DNA of 64,000 bases from Bacteroidota bacterium (GTDB lineage Bacteria; Bacteroidota; Bacteroidia; Chitinophagales; Chitinophagaceae). Below, piece after piece: positions 26,494 to 33,833 of this stretch. Both the position numbers and the translations under genes were made by a program. Position 1 is the stretch's first letter. The number at the start of each line of letters is the position of its first letter. The stretch lies in NCBI GenBank assembly GCA_018267955.1, contig JAFDXL010000008.1, positions 124,001 through 188,000 of the forward strand, given 5' to 3'. The notes below the pieces were generated by a model, which worked only from the letters and a program-made list of their open reading frames with translations, did not search any database and was not told where the DNA came from.

Positions 26494-27333
26494 ATGACTC
26501 GTTTATCGTATGCATTAATTGCTGCTACAGGCATTCTTATTCTTACAAGCGCATGTAAAAACAAGGTCGAGGAGCCTGTTACGACTACAGCGGATTCTAC
26601 TTCTTCCGTTGGTAACGTACCTAAAACAGTATCCTATACTATTGTAAAGGAGTATCCGCATGATCCCCATGCATTTACAGAAGGACTTGAGTTTCGCGAT
26701 GGTGCCTTGTATGAAAGTATCGGACAATATGGCCATTCGGACTTACGAAAGACATCCCTGGAGACCGGCAATGTAGAGCAGCAGCAAAAATTGCAGGCCA
26801 AATATTTTGGCGAAGGTATTACAGTATTAAATGGGAAGATATACCAGCTCACATACAGAGAGCACACCGGTTTTGTGTATGATCAGAGGACAATGAAATT
26901 GTTACAAACATTTACCTTCCCAAACCAGGAAGGCTGGGGAATGACAAATGATAGTAAATCGCTTATTTACAGTGATGGCTCAGATGTGTTGACCTATATG
27001 GATCCTGTATCCCTTAAACCTGTGAAGCAAATCAGCGTTAAAGATCAGTACGGCCCGCTCACTAACATCAATGAACTGGAATATGTGAACGGATATATTT
27101 ATGCCAATGTGTGGCAGGTAGATATGATCGTTAAGATTGATCCCAATACAGGAAATGTCGTAGCCAGGGTTGACTGCTCTTCTTTAAGGCGCGATGCCGG
27201 GATACCCGAACCATCTGCTAATGAAAATGCCCCGGAAGTGATGAATGGCATTGCCTATGATGCTCAAGGCAACCGGTTTTTTATCACGGGAAAAAACTGG
27301 CCTAAATTATTTGAGGTAAAGCTGGATAACTAG
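26494..27333 (+). CDS. Glutaminyl-peptide cyclotransferase, lipoprotein
   Basis: This 279-residue protein, taken from the ATG at 26494 (a GTG lies directly before it), has the lipobox LTSAC. It belongs to the five-bladed propeller glutamine cyclotransferases: VKEYPHDPHAFTEGLEFRDG, then YESIGQYGHSDLRKTSLETG, EGITVLNGKIYQLTYRE, EGWGMTNDSKSLIYSDGSD, LTNINELEYVNGYIYANVWQ and a closing FFITGKNWPKLFEV. The conserved Glu after FTEGL and the INELE acid are present. It converts N-terminal Gln of exported proteins to pyroglutamate. Many secreted proteins in this window would expose such a Gln after signal cleavage. It acts in the periplasm, anchored by lipid. Confidence 0.93.
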   Translation: MTRLSYALIAATGILILTSACKNKVEEPVTTTADSTSSVGNVPKTVSYTIVKEYPHDPHAFTEGLEFRDGALYESIGQYGHSDLRKTSLETGNVEQQQKLQAKYFGEGITVLNGKIYQLTYREHTGFVYDQRTMKLLQTFTFPNQEGWGMTNDSKSLIYSDGSDVLTYMDPVSLKPVKQISVKDQYGPLTNINELEYVNGYIYANVWQVDMIVKIDPNTGNVVARVDCSSLRRDAGIPEPSANENAPEVMNGIAYDAQGNRFFITGKNWPKLFEVKLDN

Positions 27334-27466
27334 CACTTTTGCCCTCAAGCCCCGTAAGCAAAATACACTGACGGTAATGCGTAGTAGCACTTGCAAAGAA
27401 TACCCAATAAAGGGTATATATAAGCGCGTGGTTTAGTAGCATATTTGCAGACTTGATCGTTACCTT

Positions 27467-27706
27467 ATGGATAAAACCCTGACAGTGTATCCGATAGCTA
27501 CAGGCGATATGCTCAATGTATTTGCATCTGAACTTATCTGCAGTTTAAGGATCATGGATATGAACGGGAAAGTATGGTTGGGTTTAGATAATGTAAAAAG
27601 CAAAAAAAATACTATTGATATTAAGCAATTGCCCGGCGCTACATATATTGTAGAGGTGCTATTCGCTGATCATCGGCTGGGACGGTCTGTCTTTGTGAAA
27701 ATTTAA
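27467..27706 (+). CDS. Free-standing T9SS sorting-domain-like protein, no signal peptide
   Basis: This 79-residue protein consists only of what elsewhere is the C-terminal sorting domain: LTVYPIATGDMLNVFASELI corresponds to ..VYPNPA.d.l.i., then SLRIMDMNGKVWLGL, IDIKQLPGATYIVEVLF and a final RLGRSVFVKI. There is no signal peptide, lipobox or passenger domain, and no in-frame extension that would supply one. It starts 133 bp after the cyclotransferase. The PNP core is changed to PIA. It may be a remnant of a secreted protein that lost its front, or a small cytosolic protein of the same fold. A 9-bp terminator hairpin follows, suggesting a live transcript. Confidence 0.65.
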   Translation: MDKTLTVYPIATGDMLNVFASELICSLRIMDMNGKVWLGLDNVKSKKNTIDIKQLPGATYIVEVLFADHRLGRSVFVKI

Positions 27707-27708
27707 AT

Positions 27709-27734
27709 AAATGGCATGCCTAGGTATGCCATTT
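27709..27734 (+). terminator. Hairpin after the stand-alone sorting domain
   Basis: AAATGGCAT and ATGCCATTT form a 9-bp stem around an 8-nt loop, 3 bp after the stop codon. The T-tract is short. Confidence 0.55.
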
Positions 27735-27933
27735 ATCAAACGTATGAAAAACTAACACAAACTTCAAACGCCATTTGTATTTCAAAAACCTGAACGAAAA
27801 AGTCATAACCTTAGGCCTATGTATTGCGGGTTTCATTTCCGGTAATTTTTAAATTATCATTCTCTGTTAATATAGACGAGCCATTTACTTCATATCGTTG
27901 GACAGAATGTTTTAAAATGAAGTTAAAATGTCA

Positions 27934-27957
27934 AAGCCTGCATATTGTGCAGGCCTT
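27934..27957 (-). terminator. Terminator of the MbnP operon
   Basis: GCCTGCA and TGCAGGC flank a 5-nt loop, with A/T pairs extending the stem. On the minus strand it lies just after the stop of the MbnP-like gene. Confidence 0.7.
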
Positions 27958-27980
27958 ATCATTATCAGTATTGGGATGCG

Positions 27981-28775
27981 CTAAGGGATAGATACCAGCG
28001 CATTTGTAAGTGTAAACATGTTTGCATAATTATCGGCAATACGGTGCGATGTAGCGTCTGCGCTCATTACCTGGTAGTTAGCCGCAATGCTAATGTTATT
28101 AGGGCTAAACCATTTTAGGGCGTCTGCTTTGATAGCGAGTGTACCTTCTGAATTGGCAGTCAATTTCATTGGTTCGGAAAAGGTGAGTGTTACTTTTCTT
28201 ACCCCGGTAAACTGGCCTTTATACCCGCCGATATGATAGGTGAAAGATTTACCGGAACCCATAGACTGCGGAGAGGTACCTTCCAGCTTGGCCATAATGT
28301 AGCCTGTATTCCAGGTCCAGAACATTCCGTTTATAGGATCCAGAGCCCCGGTTTGTGCGCCGCTTTCGTTTCTTGCGCTATCTACTCCTATTAGGAAGCT
28401 AACGGCAGTATAGGTACCTGTAGGAACATTTGCCAGGTGAAAATGCTTCGAACTGGCCAGGTTATGTTGCACCAGGTGATAGCTTTCGGGTTCTATATAT
28501 TCCGTTCCATCGCTTTTTATAATGTGAATGTTACTGATATAGTAATTGAACTTTGTAACTATAAATGAATCATTGGCAGGGGTAACGTAGGTATCAGTAT
28601 TGATTGCTAATTGATTGTTGCCAACATAGTTTGTAAATTCAAAGCCTATTTCGCCAACGCTGGTGGTATTGTTATTGCCGGAGCCTGGTGCAGGGTCATC
28701 TTTCTTCTTACAAGATGCTGCTAATAGCGCGATAGCAGTAAACGCCATTAATATTCCAGATATTTTAGATCTCAT
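27981..28775 (-). CDS. MbnP-like copper-binding lipoprotein
   Basis: This 264-residue protein has the lipobox LLAASC followed by KKKDD. The mature part matches the MbnP family: an opening VGEIGFEFTNYVGN, the TKFNYYISNIHIIKSDG element, YHLVQHN, a KHFHLANVPTG loop, IGVDSARNESGAQTGALDP, and GMFWTWNTGYIMAKLEG before FTYHIGGYKG. MbnP proteins bind copper through His and an oxidised Trp made by the MauG-like partner MbnH; the motif Trp (FWTW) is present but no MbnH gene lies nearby. It is the last gene of a four-gene minus-strand operon and probably handles periplasmic copper. Confidence 0.88.
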   Translation of the reverse strand: MRSKISGILMAFTAIALLAASCKKKDDPAPGSGNNNTTSVGEIGFEFTNYVGNNQLAINTDTYVTPANDSFIVTKFNYYISNIHIIKSDGTEYIEPESYHLVQHNLASSKHFHLANVPTGTYTAVSFLIGVDSARNESGAQTGALDPINGMFWTWNTGYIMAKLEGTSPQSMGSGKSFTYHIGGYKGQFTGVRKVTLTFSEPMKLTANSEGTLAIKADALKWFSPNNISIAANYQVMSADATSHRIADNYANMFTLTNALVSIP

Positions 28776-28808
28776 GATTTTTTGATTAGTTGAATTAAAA
28801 AATTGGTT

Positions 28809-29207
28809 TTATGGTTTACTATGAAGGGTTAGTTCTTTTATAGACTGATGCCCCTCATGATCTATCTGAACAATAACCTGCATGGTCAGATCGGTTTCTT
28901 CCTGCAGGCTATCTACCCAATGTGTGTCAATGCTAAATTTATCAGTGTACACGTGTTGGTATTCATCAAAGACAACATCGTTTGTGATATTGTTTTTAAT
29001 GCTTACTTCGTAAGCGTGCAATTGGCTTGGGTAGCTAACATCAGCATTTATATATAAGGTGTCACCCTTTTTTAAAATGCTGCCATTTACCGGGCTTTTT
29101 ATATCGATAGCAATTTTATCCGGTTGAACCGGAGTGTTATCTTTTTTTTGACAAGCGGTATAGGTTGTAATGGTTGCTGCAAGTAAAATTAATAAGAGCT
29201 TTTTCAT
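28809..29207 (-). CDS. His-rich lipoprotein of the MbnP operon
   Basis: This 132-residue protein has the lipobox TTYTAC followed by QKKDN. The mature part looks like an Ig-type sandwich (IDIKSPVNGSILKKGDTLYI, then VSYPSQLHAYEVSIKN) and resembles small DUF4625-like lipoproteins. It carries seven His (LHAYE, YQHVY, DTHWVD, IDHEGHQS, TLHSKP), which fits metal binding. It lies 33 nt upstream of the MbnP-like gene and 18 nt downstream of the beta-barrel gene, so co-transcription is near certain. The family name is tentative. Confidence 0.82.
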   Translation of the reverse strand: MKKLLLILLAATITTYTACQKKDNTPVQPDKIAIDIKSPVNGSILKKGDTLYINADVSYPSQLHAYEVSIKNNITNDVVFDEYQHVYTDKFSIDTHWVDSLQEETDLTMQVIVQIDHEGHQSIKELTLHSKP

Positions 29208-29225
29208 ATCATTTATTATACCCAG

Positions 29226-30143
29226 TTATTTAAAAAGAAATAATAATCCTAAATCAGCACGGCGTTGTGCACTTACATATCCCTGGGCATAGTTTTGCCA
29301 TGCCGGCAAATAGTAGCTTGCCTGGAAGCCAATTTGCTTGTAATAAGCCTGAACAGACGCGACACCATAACTAAGTAATCCCCCGGTTTGCTCATTCAGC
29401 CATTTGCGCTCATAATTATCATAGTCGTGCAATGTATAATCCAGACGTATGCCTAACTGTGGTACTATTGTCAGATTGCTTTTATTAAATCGGTGAAAAA
29501 CTGTCCATCCGGCGGATAGCCTGTTGCCATACTTGTACTGCGCTTTGTTTGGGGTAGTAATAGTGTAGAAGGCTTCCGTATTAATGCCTGTATTTTTATA
29601 GCTTACAGAATAGTTGGCATTTAATAACGCATCCCAGCTTCCGGTGCCGGGCTGCACATTGAGTAAGCCATCGCCGGTTGTTCCGTCTGCAACGCTTCGG
29701 GTACCGGTTGGGGCCTTGACGCCTGCTGCTATAAAAAGAGCGTGTGTAACAGCTTTATTAGTCCTGGGTTTCAGAATATAACTTCCGGCTAATAGGGAAG
29801 CATCTCCCAAACCACTGTATGTGTTTATAGTACCGGATTCGTGTTGGGTGTTTTGCTGATAAGGAACAAAAGCAAACAATTGAATGTACCTGGAAATATT
29901 GATTTTACCCCAAAGCTGTATTGTTTTATAATATTCGGTTCCCGATGTGCCGGAATTTGATTCGCCCTGCTCTATGGGATGCGTGCTTGTAAAGCTGCGA
30001 TACTGATATTGAATGCCTATAAAATGGCTATTATAAAAGGAGAGAAGCCCCATAGACTGGTTGCTGCCGGATGCACCACATACATCGCACGCAGCTGCCC
30101 TGCTACCATACAGCAGCAGAAAAACTAAAAGTGATCGTTTCAT
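29226..30143 (-). CDS. Outer-membrane beta-barrel protein with N-terminal CxxC
   Basis: This 305-residue protein is read from the ATG at 30143, which gives the signal MKRSLLVFLLLYGSRAAA; an ATG 33 nt upstream adds a polar extension. The mature protein begins CDVCGASGSNQSMG, a CxxC pair at the very N-terminus, followed by amphipathic strands with aromatic girdles (FIGIQYQYRSF, IQLFAFVPYQQN) and a final strand ending LGLLFLFK, as in 12- to 16-strand porin-like barrels. It is the second gene of the MbnP operon and could move copper or a copper ligand across the outer membrane; the CxxC might bind the metal. Transport is inferred. Confidence 0.83.
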   Translation of the reverse strand: MKRSLLVFLLLYGSRAAACDVCGASGSNQSMGLLSFYNSHFIGIQYQYRSFTSTHPIEQGESNSGTSGTEYYKTIQLWGKINISRYIQLFAFVPYQQNTQHESGTINTYSGLGDASLLAGSYILKPRTNKAVTHALFIAAGVKAPTGTRSVADGTTGDGLLNVQPGTGSWDALLNANYSVSYKNTGINTEAFYTITTPNKAQYKYGNRLSAGWTVFHRFNKSNLTIVPQLGIRLDYTLHDYDNYERKWLNEQTGGLLSYGVASVQAYYKQIGFQASYYLPAWQNYAQGYVSAQRRADLGLLFLFK

Positions 30144-30231
30144 TTTTGTTTTTTGATTAGATAATAGACTGCGCACCTATAGCTACACCCTTATAAGGCA
30201 TAAACTTAGATGACACTTCATGTTGCGCTAA

Positions 30232-30600
30232 TCAGCAAACAGGGGGTGGGTGAAATACAGATGCAATAGGGTCATATCCTATTGATGCATGATAATACGA
30301 TTGGAATTCAGAACGTGGTTCAAAATAATGCAGGGCTACCTCAATTTTCTTCACTGGTATAAACTCTACCCACTCATCAGATAAGGATTTGGACTGTTGT
30401 CTACCGGATCCTTCTGTTTTATTAAGTTGCTTGCGCAGGTAACATTTACCGCAGCACTTCATTTGCGGTTTATCCTTGTTTTCGCATAGCACGGTTGCAA
30501 CATAGGTTCTATTTACCTGGTACCAGGCTACAATACCCAACTTTAGTGCTGACTGGAACGACATGCACAGCAACAAAAATATGGATAGCGCTGTTTTCAA
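30232..30600 (-). CDS. Cys-rich exported protein (CCGKCYLRKQL), first gene of MbnP operon
   Basis: This 122-residue protein starts at a TTG (30600); no ATG or GTG lies between the upstream stop and this point. The signal peptide is MKTALSIFLLLCMSFQSALK. The signature VLCENKDKPQMKCCGKCYLR, followed by KQLNK, is a recurrent Bacteroidota sequence seen near metal genes; its clustered Cys suggests metal or redox function. The C-terminus carries a second small Cys/His group (FHPPPVC). A consensus promoter ends only six bases upstream of the TTG, so the message may be nearly leaderless. The biochemical function is unknown. Confidence 0.82.
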   Translation of the reverse strand: MKTALSIFLLLCMSFQSALKLGIVAWYQVNRTYVATVLCENKDKPQMKCCGKCYLRKQLNKTEGSGRQQSKSLSDEWVEFIPVKKIEVALHYFEPRSEFQSYYHASIGYDPIASVFHPPPVC

Positions 30601-30605
30601 CTTTA

Positions 30606-30635
30606 CAAAGGTAAGTGCTGCTGCTTAACCACAAA
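30606..30635 (-). promoter_or_regulatory. Promoter of the MbnP (copper) operon
   Basis: On the minus strand TTTG and TACCTTTG (a perfect TAnnTTTG) are separated by 18 nt, the same spacing as the tRNA-Lys promoter. The expected start site falls at or within a few bases of the TTG start codon at 30600. Confidence 0.7.
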
Positions 30636-30652
30636 AAATTAGTACAACGAAA

Positions 30653-30676
30653 AAGCCATCACAGTAGTGATGGCTT
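30653..30676 (-). terminator. Terminator of the lipoprotein gene at 30700
   Basis: AAGCCATCAC and GTGATGGCTT form a 10-bp stem with a 4-nt loop; the minus strand continues TTTTCG. It separates this gene from the copper operon downstream. Confidence 0.85.
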
Positions 30677-30699
30677 CTTAATATTATCGAATGTGAATA

Positions 30700-31128
30700 C
30701 TATTTGCCGTCAAGGTTGCGTACGTCCATGAAGATGTTGTAAGTACGATCAAACGTATCTATAACGGTTACTTTAGTGCCACCGGTAACGCTATCCATAA
30801 GGTCGAAAGAATACCCACGGGCATAGAAGTAATAATTACCTCGTTTTAAGCTATCAAAAACTGCCTGGTAAGTACCATTTTGACTCAGAATTTGCATAGA
30901 GTCATCAAACATCCAGTTTGCCGGGCGGCTTGTGGCATCATATTTAATAAACACCCAGCCGGTATCAACAGTCTGGTCGAAGTGTTTGGCAGTAACCGTG
31001 ATTTTAGATTTTCCTCCTCTGCCACCTACAGGATTCTCGGGACGGGGTACAACATCCTGTTTCCTATAACAACTTGCCAGTAACATAGTGGCCATTACCA
31101 GCCCTGGAATGATATGTTTTGTACGCAT
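30700..31128 (-). CDS. Lipoprotein of unknown function
   Basis: This 142-residue protein has the lipobox LLASC followed by YRKQD. A Gly-rich basic linker (GGRGGKSKI) leads into a beta-rich domain (TVTAKHFDQTVDTGWVFIKY; GTYQAVFDSLKRGNYYFYAR; VTVIDTFDRTYNIFM). The pattern resembles small transthyretin-like or prealbumin-like carriers in which a value is built from KRGNYYFYARG-like strands, but no family is certain. It is a single gene, divergent from the gene at 31247 with its own terminator. Confidence 0.78.
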   Translation of the reverse strand: MRTKHIIPGLVMATMLLASCYRKQDVVPRPENPVGGRGGKSKITVTAKHFDQTVDTGWVFIKYDATSRPANWMFDDSMQILSQNGTYQAVFDSLKRGNYYFYARGYSFDLMDSVTGGTKVTVIDTFDRTYNIFMDVRNLDGK

Positions 31129-31246
31129 AATGTTTAAAGATATAATTAGTTTGCGTTTTATAAAATACCCCGTCTGAAAAAATGTTTCGGATTTAATTTG
31201 GATTAATGTATCTTAAATAAAATAGACAAGCTTTTATCATCCGCCT

Positions 31247-32629
31247 ATGAAGAAATTACTACTTTTTATATTCTTGGCCGTTATAGGCACTTGTGCCCTG
31301 GCCCAGACCCGTCAATACAGGCTGGTTTCTACGGGAACATATTCCGCCGATGCAGCGCATAACTATCAGCTTGCCGATTCTGTAATCTACAATTATAGCA
31401 ATGGCCGGGGAAGCAATATGAAAACAGGCGTATACCTGTACGATTCTATGTTTCGTTATCGGTTGTCCGGGTCATCTATAGGCCTTTCAGCGCTTTATTA
31501 TCGCACTTACGGAGATAGCGACCGAATCATAACACAAGCTTACGCAAAGCGAAAAGGGGCAGCCTGGCAAAACGTTAGCAGGAATGTCTATTCCTATTAT
31601 ACTAATATGCGTTACGACAGCACCATTGCCGACAATTGGGATAGTGTTGGCAATGTATGGCTAAGCAACCACCGTTACAAATACTATTATACAGGAACAC
31701 GGCTTGATAGCATATTGTGGCGAAAAAATGTGGCAGGAACATGGTTGCTGGAGGCAAAGGAACTGAATGAATACCAATCGGGGAACCTTATTGCACACCA
31801 CCTGCTGATCTGGAACGATACGACAGCAGCCTGGGACAGCTTTCAAAGAGAGGCTTGGGGTTATGATACAGCTTCAAGACTAATAGAAGACACGCTCTAT
31901 ACCTATGATTCTGCTGCGGCTATGCTGATACCAACATCTCGTGAAAATTATGTCTATGATAGTAATGGGCGGGTAGGGGAGCATACTTACAGTTCATGGA
32001 GTGCCACATTTAACAGGTGGGACGGTACTTACCAGCATTATTACACTTACCTCAATAGTGGCCTGGTTGATATCGAGTTGGTTAACCAATGGGATATCAT
32101 AGCCCAGGCATGGGGCCCATATAAAAGGCTACAGTATAATTATGATGTTAATCAGAACCCGACGTATACCCTGGAAAAGGCATTTTCAGGCTGGACCTAC
32201 TTAAACAATACCCTGGAAACATGGTATTATAATACCGACAAACTGCCGGTAACCCATAATTTTTATACCTGGGATGATCAGGCTGCAAAATGGTACCCGA
32301 TGGAAGGCGAAGGGTCACAAACATTTTACCATTATGAATTGATCCCTGATGCAATCGCTGTAGCAAAAATCACACTACCAGGTATTCGTGTTTATCCTAA
32401 CCCGGCGAGGGATGTAGTTTATATAAACCTGCACTGGAATGAAATGGCCCCGTCCATGATCCGGATATACAATTTACAGGGACAGGCCGTCTACCAGGCT
32501 TCAAGAGAAGCTGCAGCAGAATATACGTTACCTGTTAACATATCGGGTCTTCCTTCCGGACAATACATCATCAAAGCTGATAATGGTAAAGAAGAAATGA
32601 CAAATCACTTAATTATCGCGAATCAATAA
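31247..32629 (+). CDS. T9SS-secreted protein with Tyr-rich repeats
   Basis: This 460-residue exported protein has a signal peptide ending CALA before QTRQY. The central part repeats short YxYxxxxR/L-D strands with Trp (VYSYYTNMRYDSTIADNWDS; HRYKYYYTGTRLDSILW; YTYDSAAAM), like YD/RHS-related beta-strand repeats of secreted Bacteroidota proteins, though far shorter than true RHS shells. The last 90 residues are a type A sorting domain (IRVYPNPARDVVYI; MIRIYNLQGQAVYQ; GQYIIKADNG). It is followed after 27 bp by a small lipoprotein gene on the same strand. The function is unknown. Confidence 0.85.
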   Translation: MKKLLLFIFLAVIGTCALAQTRQYRLVSTGTYSADAAHNYQLADSVIYNYSNGRGSNMKTGVYLYDSMFRYRLSGSSIGLSALYYRTYGDSDRIITQAYAKRKGAAWQNVSRNVYSYYTNMRYDSTIADNWDSVGNVWLSNHRYKYYYTGTRLDSILWRKNVAGTWLLEAKELNEYQSGNLIAHHLLIWNDTTAAWDSFQREAWGYDTASRLIEDTLYTYDSAAAMLIPTSRENYVYDSNGRVGEHTYSSWSATFNRWDGTYQHYYTYLNSGLVDIELVNQWDIIAQAWGPYKRLQYNYDVNQNPTYTLEKAFSGWTYLNNTLETWYYNTDKLPVTHNFYTWDDQAAKWYPMEGEGSQTFYHYELIPDAIAVAKITLPGIRVYPNPARDVVYINLHWNEMAPSMIRIYNLQGQAVYQASREAAAEYTLPVNISGLPSGQYIIKADNGKEEMTNHLIIANQ

Positions 32630-32656
32630 AATGTACATTTGGCAAGTTTTAATAAA

Positions 32657-33154
32657 ATGAGATATAAACGATTTATTCTTGCTATAAGTTTGTTGTCGAC
32701 TGTAATTGGGTTAGGGGCCTGTTGTAAAAAACGCACCTATTGTACTGCAGATACCCTTAAAGTTTATTTTACAGGCTTTGACAGGGCAAGCACCAGAACT
32801 GTGCTTTTAAAACGATACGCCGTTACAGATACCCGCCATGAGCATACCCTGGATTCATCATTTTTTGTTTATAATGGAACTACACCTCTTGTAGCCGGTA
32901 AAAAAGATACCGTGTTTTTTGGTGATTATGTTGCCACCAGCGGCCCATTGACCGGTATATACCCTAACAATGATTGGGTAATGATCCTTACCGGCCCGGG
33001 TAATTATTATACGATCACTACAGTGCTCGATGATGAACATAGGTATGACCTGGTACGTTGTAATGACAAGAAATCCACCTGTCAGTCTACAGTAATGCAC
33101 TATTCGATAAATGGCGCTTATAGGGACGGCAACCAGTTATATCTTGGTAGGTAA
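32657..33154 (+). CDS. Small lipoprotein, Cys-rich
   Basis: This 165-residue protein, from the ATG at 32657 (a TTG 18 nt upstream also keeps frame), has the lipobox GLGAC followed directly by CKKRTYC. The mature chain has a beta-sandwich appearance (DTLKVYFTGFDRASTRTVLL) and a C-terminal region with paired Cys (DLVRCNDKKSTC). No family is recognised. It follows the T9SS protein at 31247 closely and ends at a hairpin, so the two may form one transcript. Confidence 0.78.
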   Translation: MRYKRFILAISLLSTVIGLGACCKKRTYCTADTLKVYFTGFDRASTRTVLLKRYAVTDTRHEHTLDSSFFVYNGTTPLVAGKKDTVFFGDYVATSGPLTGIYPNNDWVMILTGPGNYYTITTVLDDEHRYDLVRCNDKKSTCQSTVMHYSINGAYRDGNQLYLGR

Positions 33155-33163
33155 ATAAATAAT

Positions 33164-33186
33164 AATCCCCCGTTCTTCGGGGGATT
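33164..33186 (+). terminator. Hairpin terminator
   Basis: AATCCCCCG and CGGGGGATT form a 9-bp GC-rich stem around TTCTT, 10 bp after the lipoprotein stop. The T-run is weak (TTTGCTTT). Confidence 0.7.
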
Positions 33187-33277
33187 TGCTTTCGCGCTGT
33201 TCATTACAGCCTTACACAGAAGGGGGGAATGTTTTAATGGGCGGATTTAATAACGATATATTATGGTGAATGGTAAG

Positions 33278-33436
33278 TTATGCTTGCGCATGTTTCTGCG
33301 CATCCTTTAATGTTGCTGTTGCCATTTTACGCTCTGTCCTTTTCGCTTTTTGCTTTTTTATGAATATCATAATAAATGCTACGCCGAGGTAAGTGCGAAG
33401 TAGTAAACCGATTGGTGCTAATAAAATGGATTTCAT
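33278..33436 (-). CDS. 52-residue single-pass membrane peptide
   Basis: Read from the ATG at 33436, the peptide is MKSILLAPIGLLLRTYLGVA followed by FIMIFIKKQKAKRTERKMAT and a polar helix to the stop. One membrane segment (about residues 3-26) precedes a strongly basic cytosolic tail, the positive-inside pattern of a small anchored peptide. The frame stays open further upstream, but the G-poor leader TTCAAAACAAAAAACACAAG just before this ATG is typical of translation starts here and repeats before the 20-residue peptide upstream. Function unknown. Confidence 0.6.
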   Translation of the reverse strand: MKSILLAPIGLLLRTYLGVAFIMIFIKKQKAKRTERKMATATLKDAQKHAQA

Positions 33437-33477
33437 GTTCTTGTGTTTTTTGTTTTGAATTGTAGGTAGTGTTGTTA

Positions 33478-33540
33478 TTAGATATTTACTGCGGCAACCA
33501 GGCAGATAAGTATTGCTATGAATAGCGATATTTTTGACAT
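33478..33540 (-). CDS. 20-residue hydrophobic micropeptide
   Basis: The whole frame is MSKISLFIAILICLVAAVNI: two polar residues and a Lys, then one short membrane helix. It is preceded by the A-rich leader CTTCAAAACAAAAAATAAAA and ACACACAA, closely matching the leader of the 52-residue peptide 41 nt downstream. The repeated leader and perfect hydrophobic profile argue for real translation; the tiny size makes this uncertain. It could be a leader peptide for the next gene or a membrane-active peptide. Confidence 0.4.
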   Translation of the reverse strand: MSKISLFIAILICLVAAVNI

Positions 33541-33833
33541 TTGTGTGTTTTTTATTTTTTGTTTTGAAGTGTTTCGTTTTTGTTTTGATAGTGCAAATAT
33601 GTGCTTTACAAAGAGGCATTGCCAAGAATTTGCCATCGTTTAACGACAGCTTTAAAACTGTTTAACCAACTTAAATGTTAACTGTTAACCACTCCTTAAG
33701 AAATGATAGTTGCATTAAATGTGATTGAAGGCAGCAGTGTTGCGCCTGCTTATTGCTTTTAAACAGGCTATTGAGGAGGGAGGCTTGTAAATATTGATCC
33801 CAAATTATTATATTCGGAAGCCGTAAAACAAAA

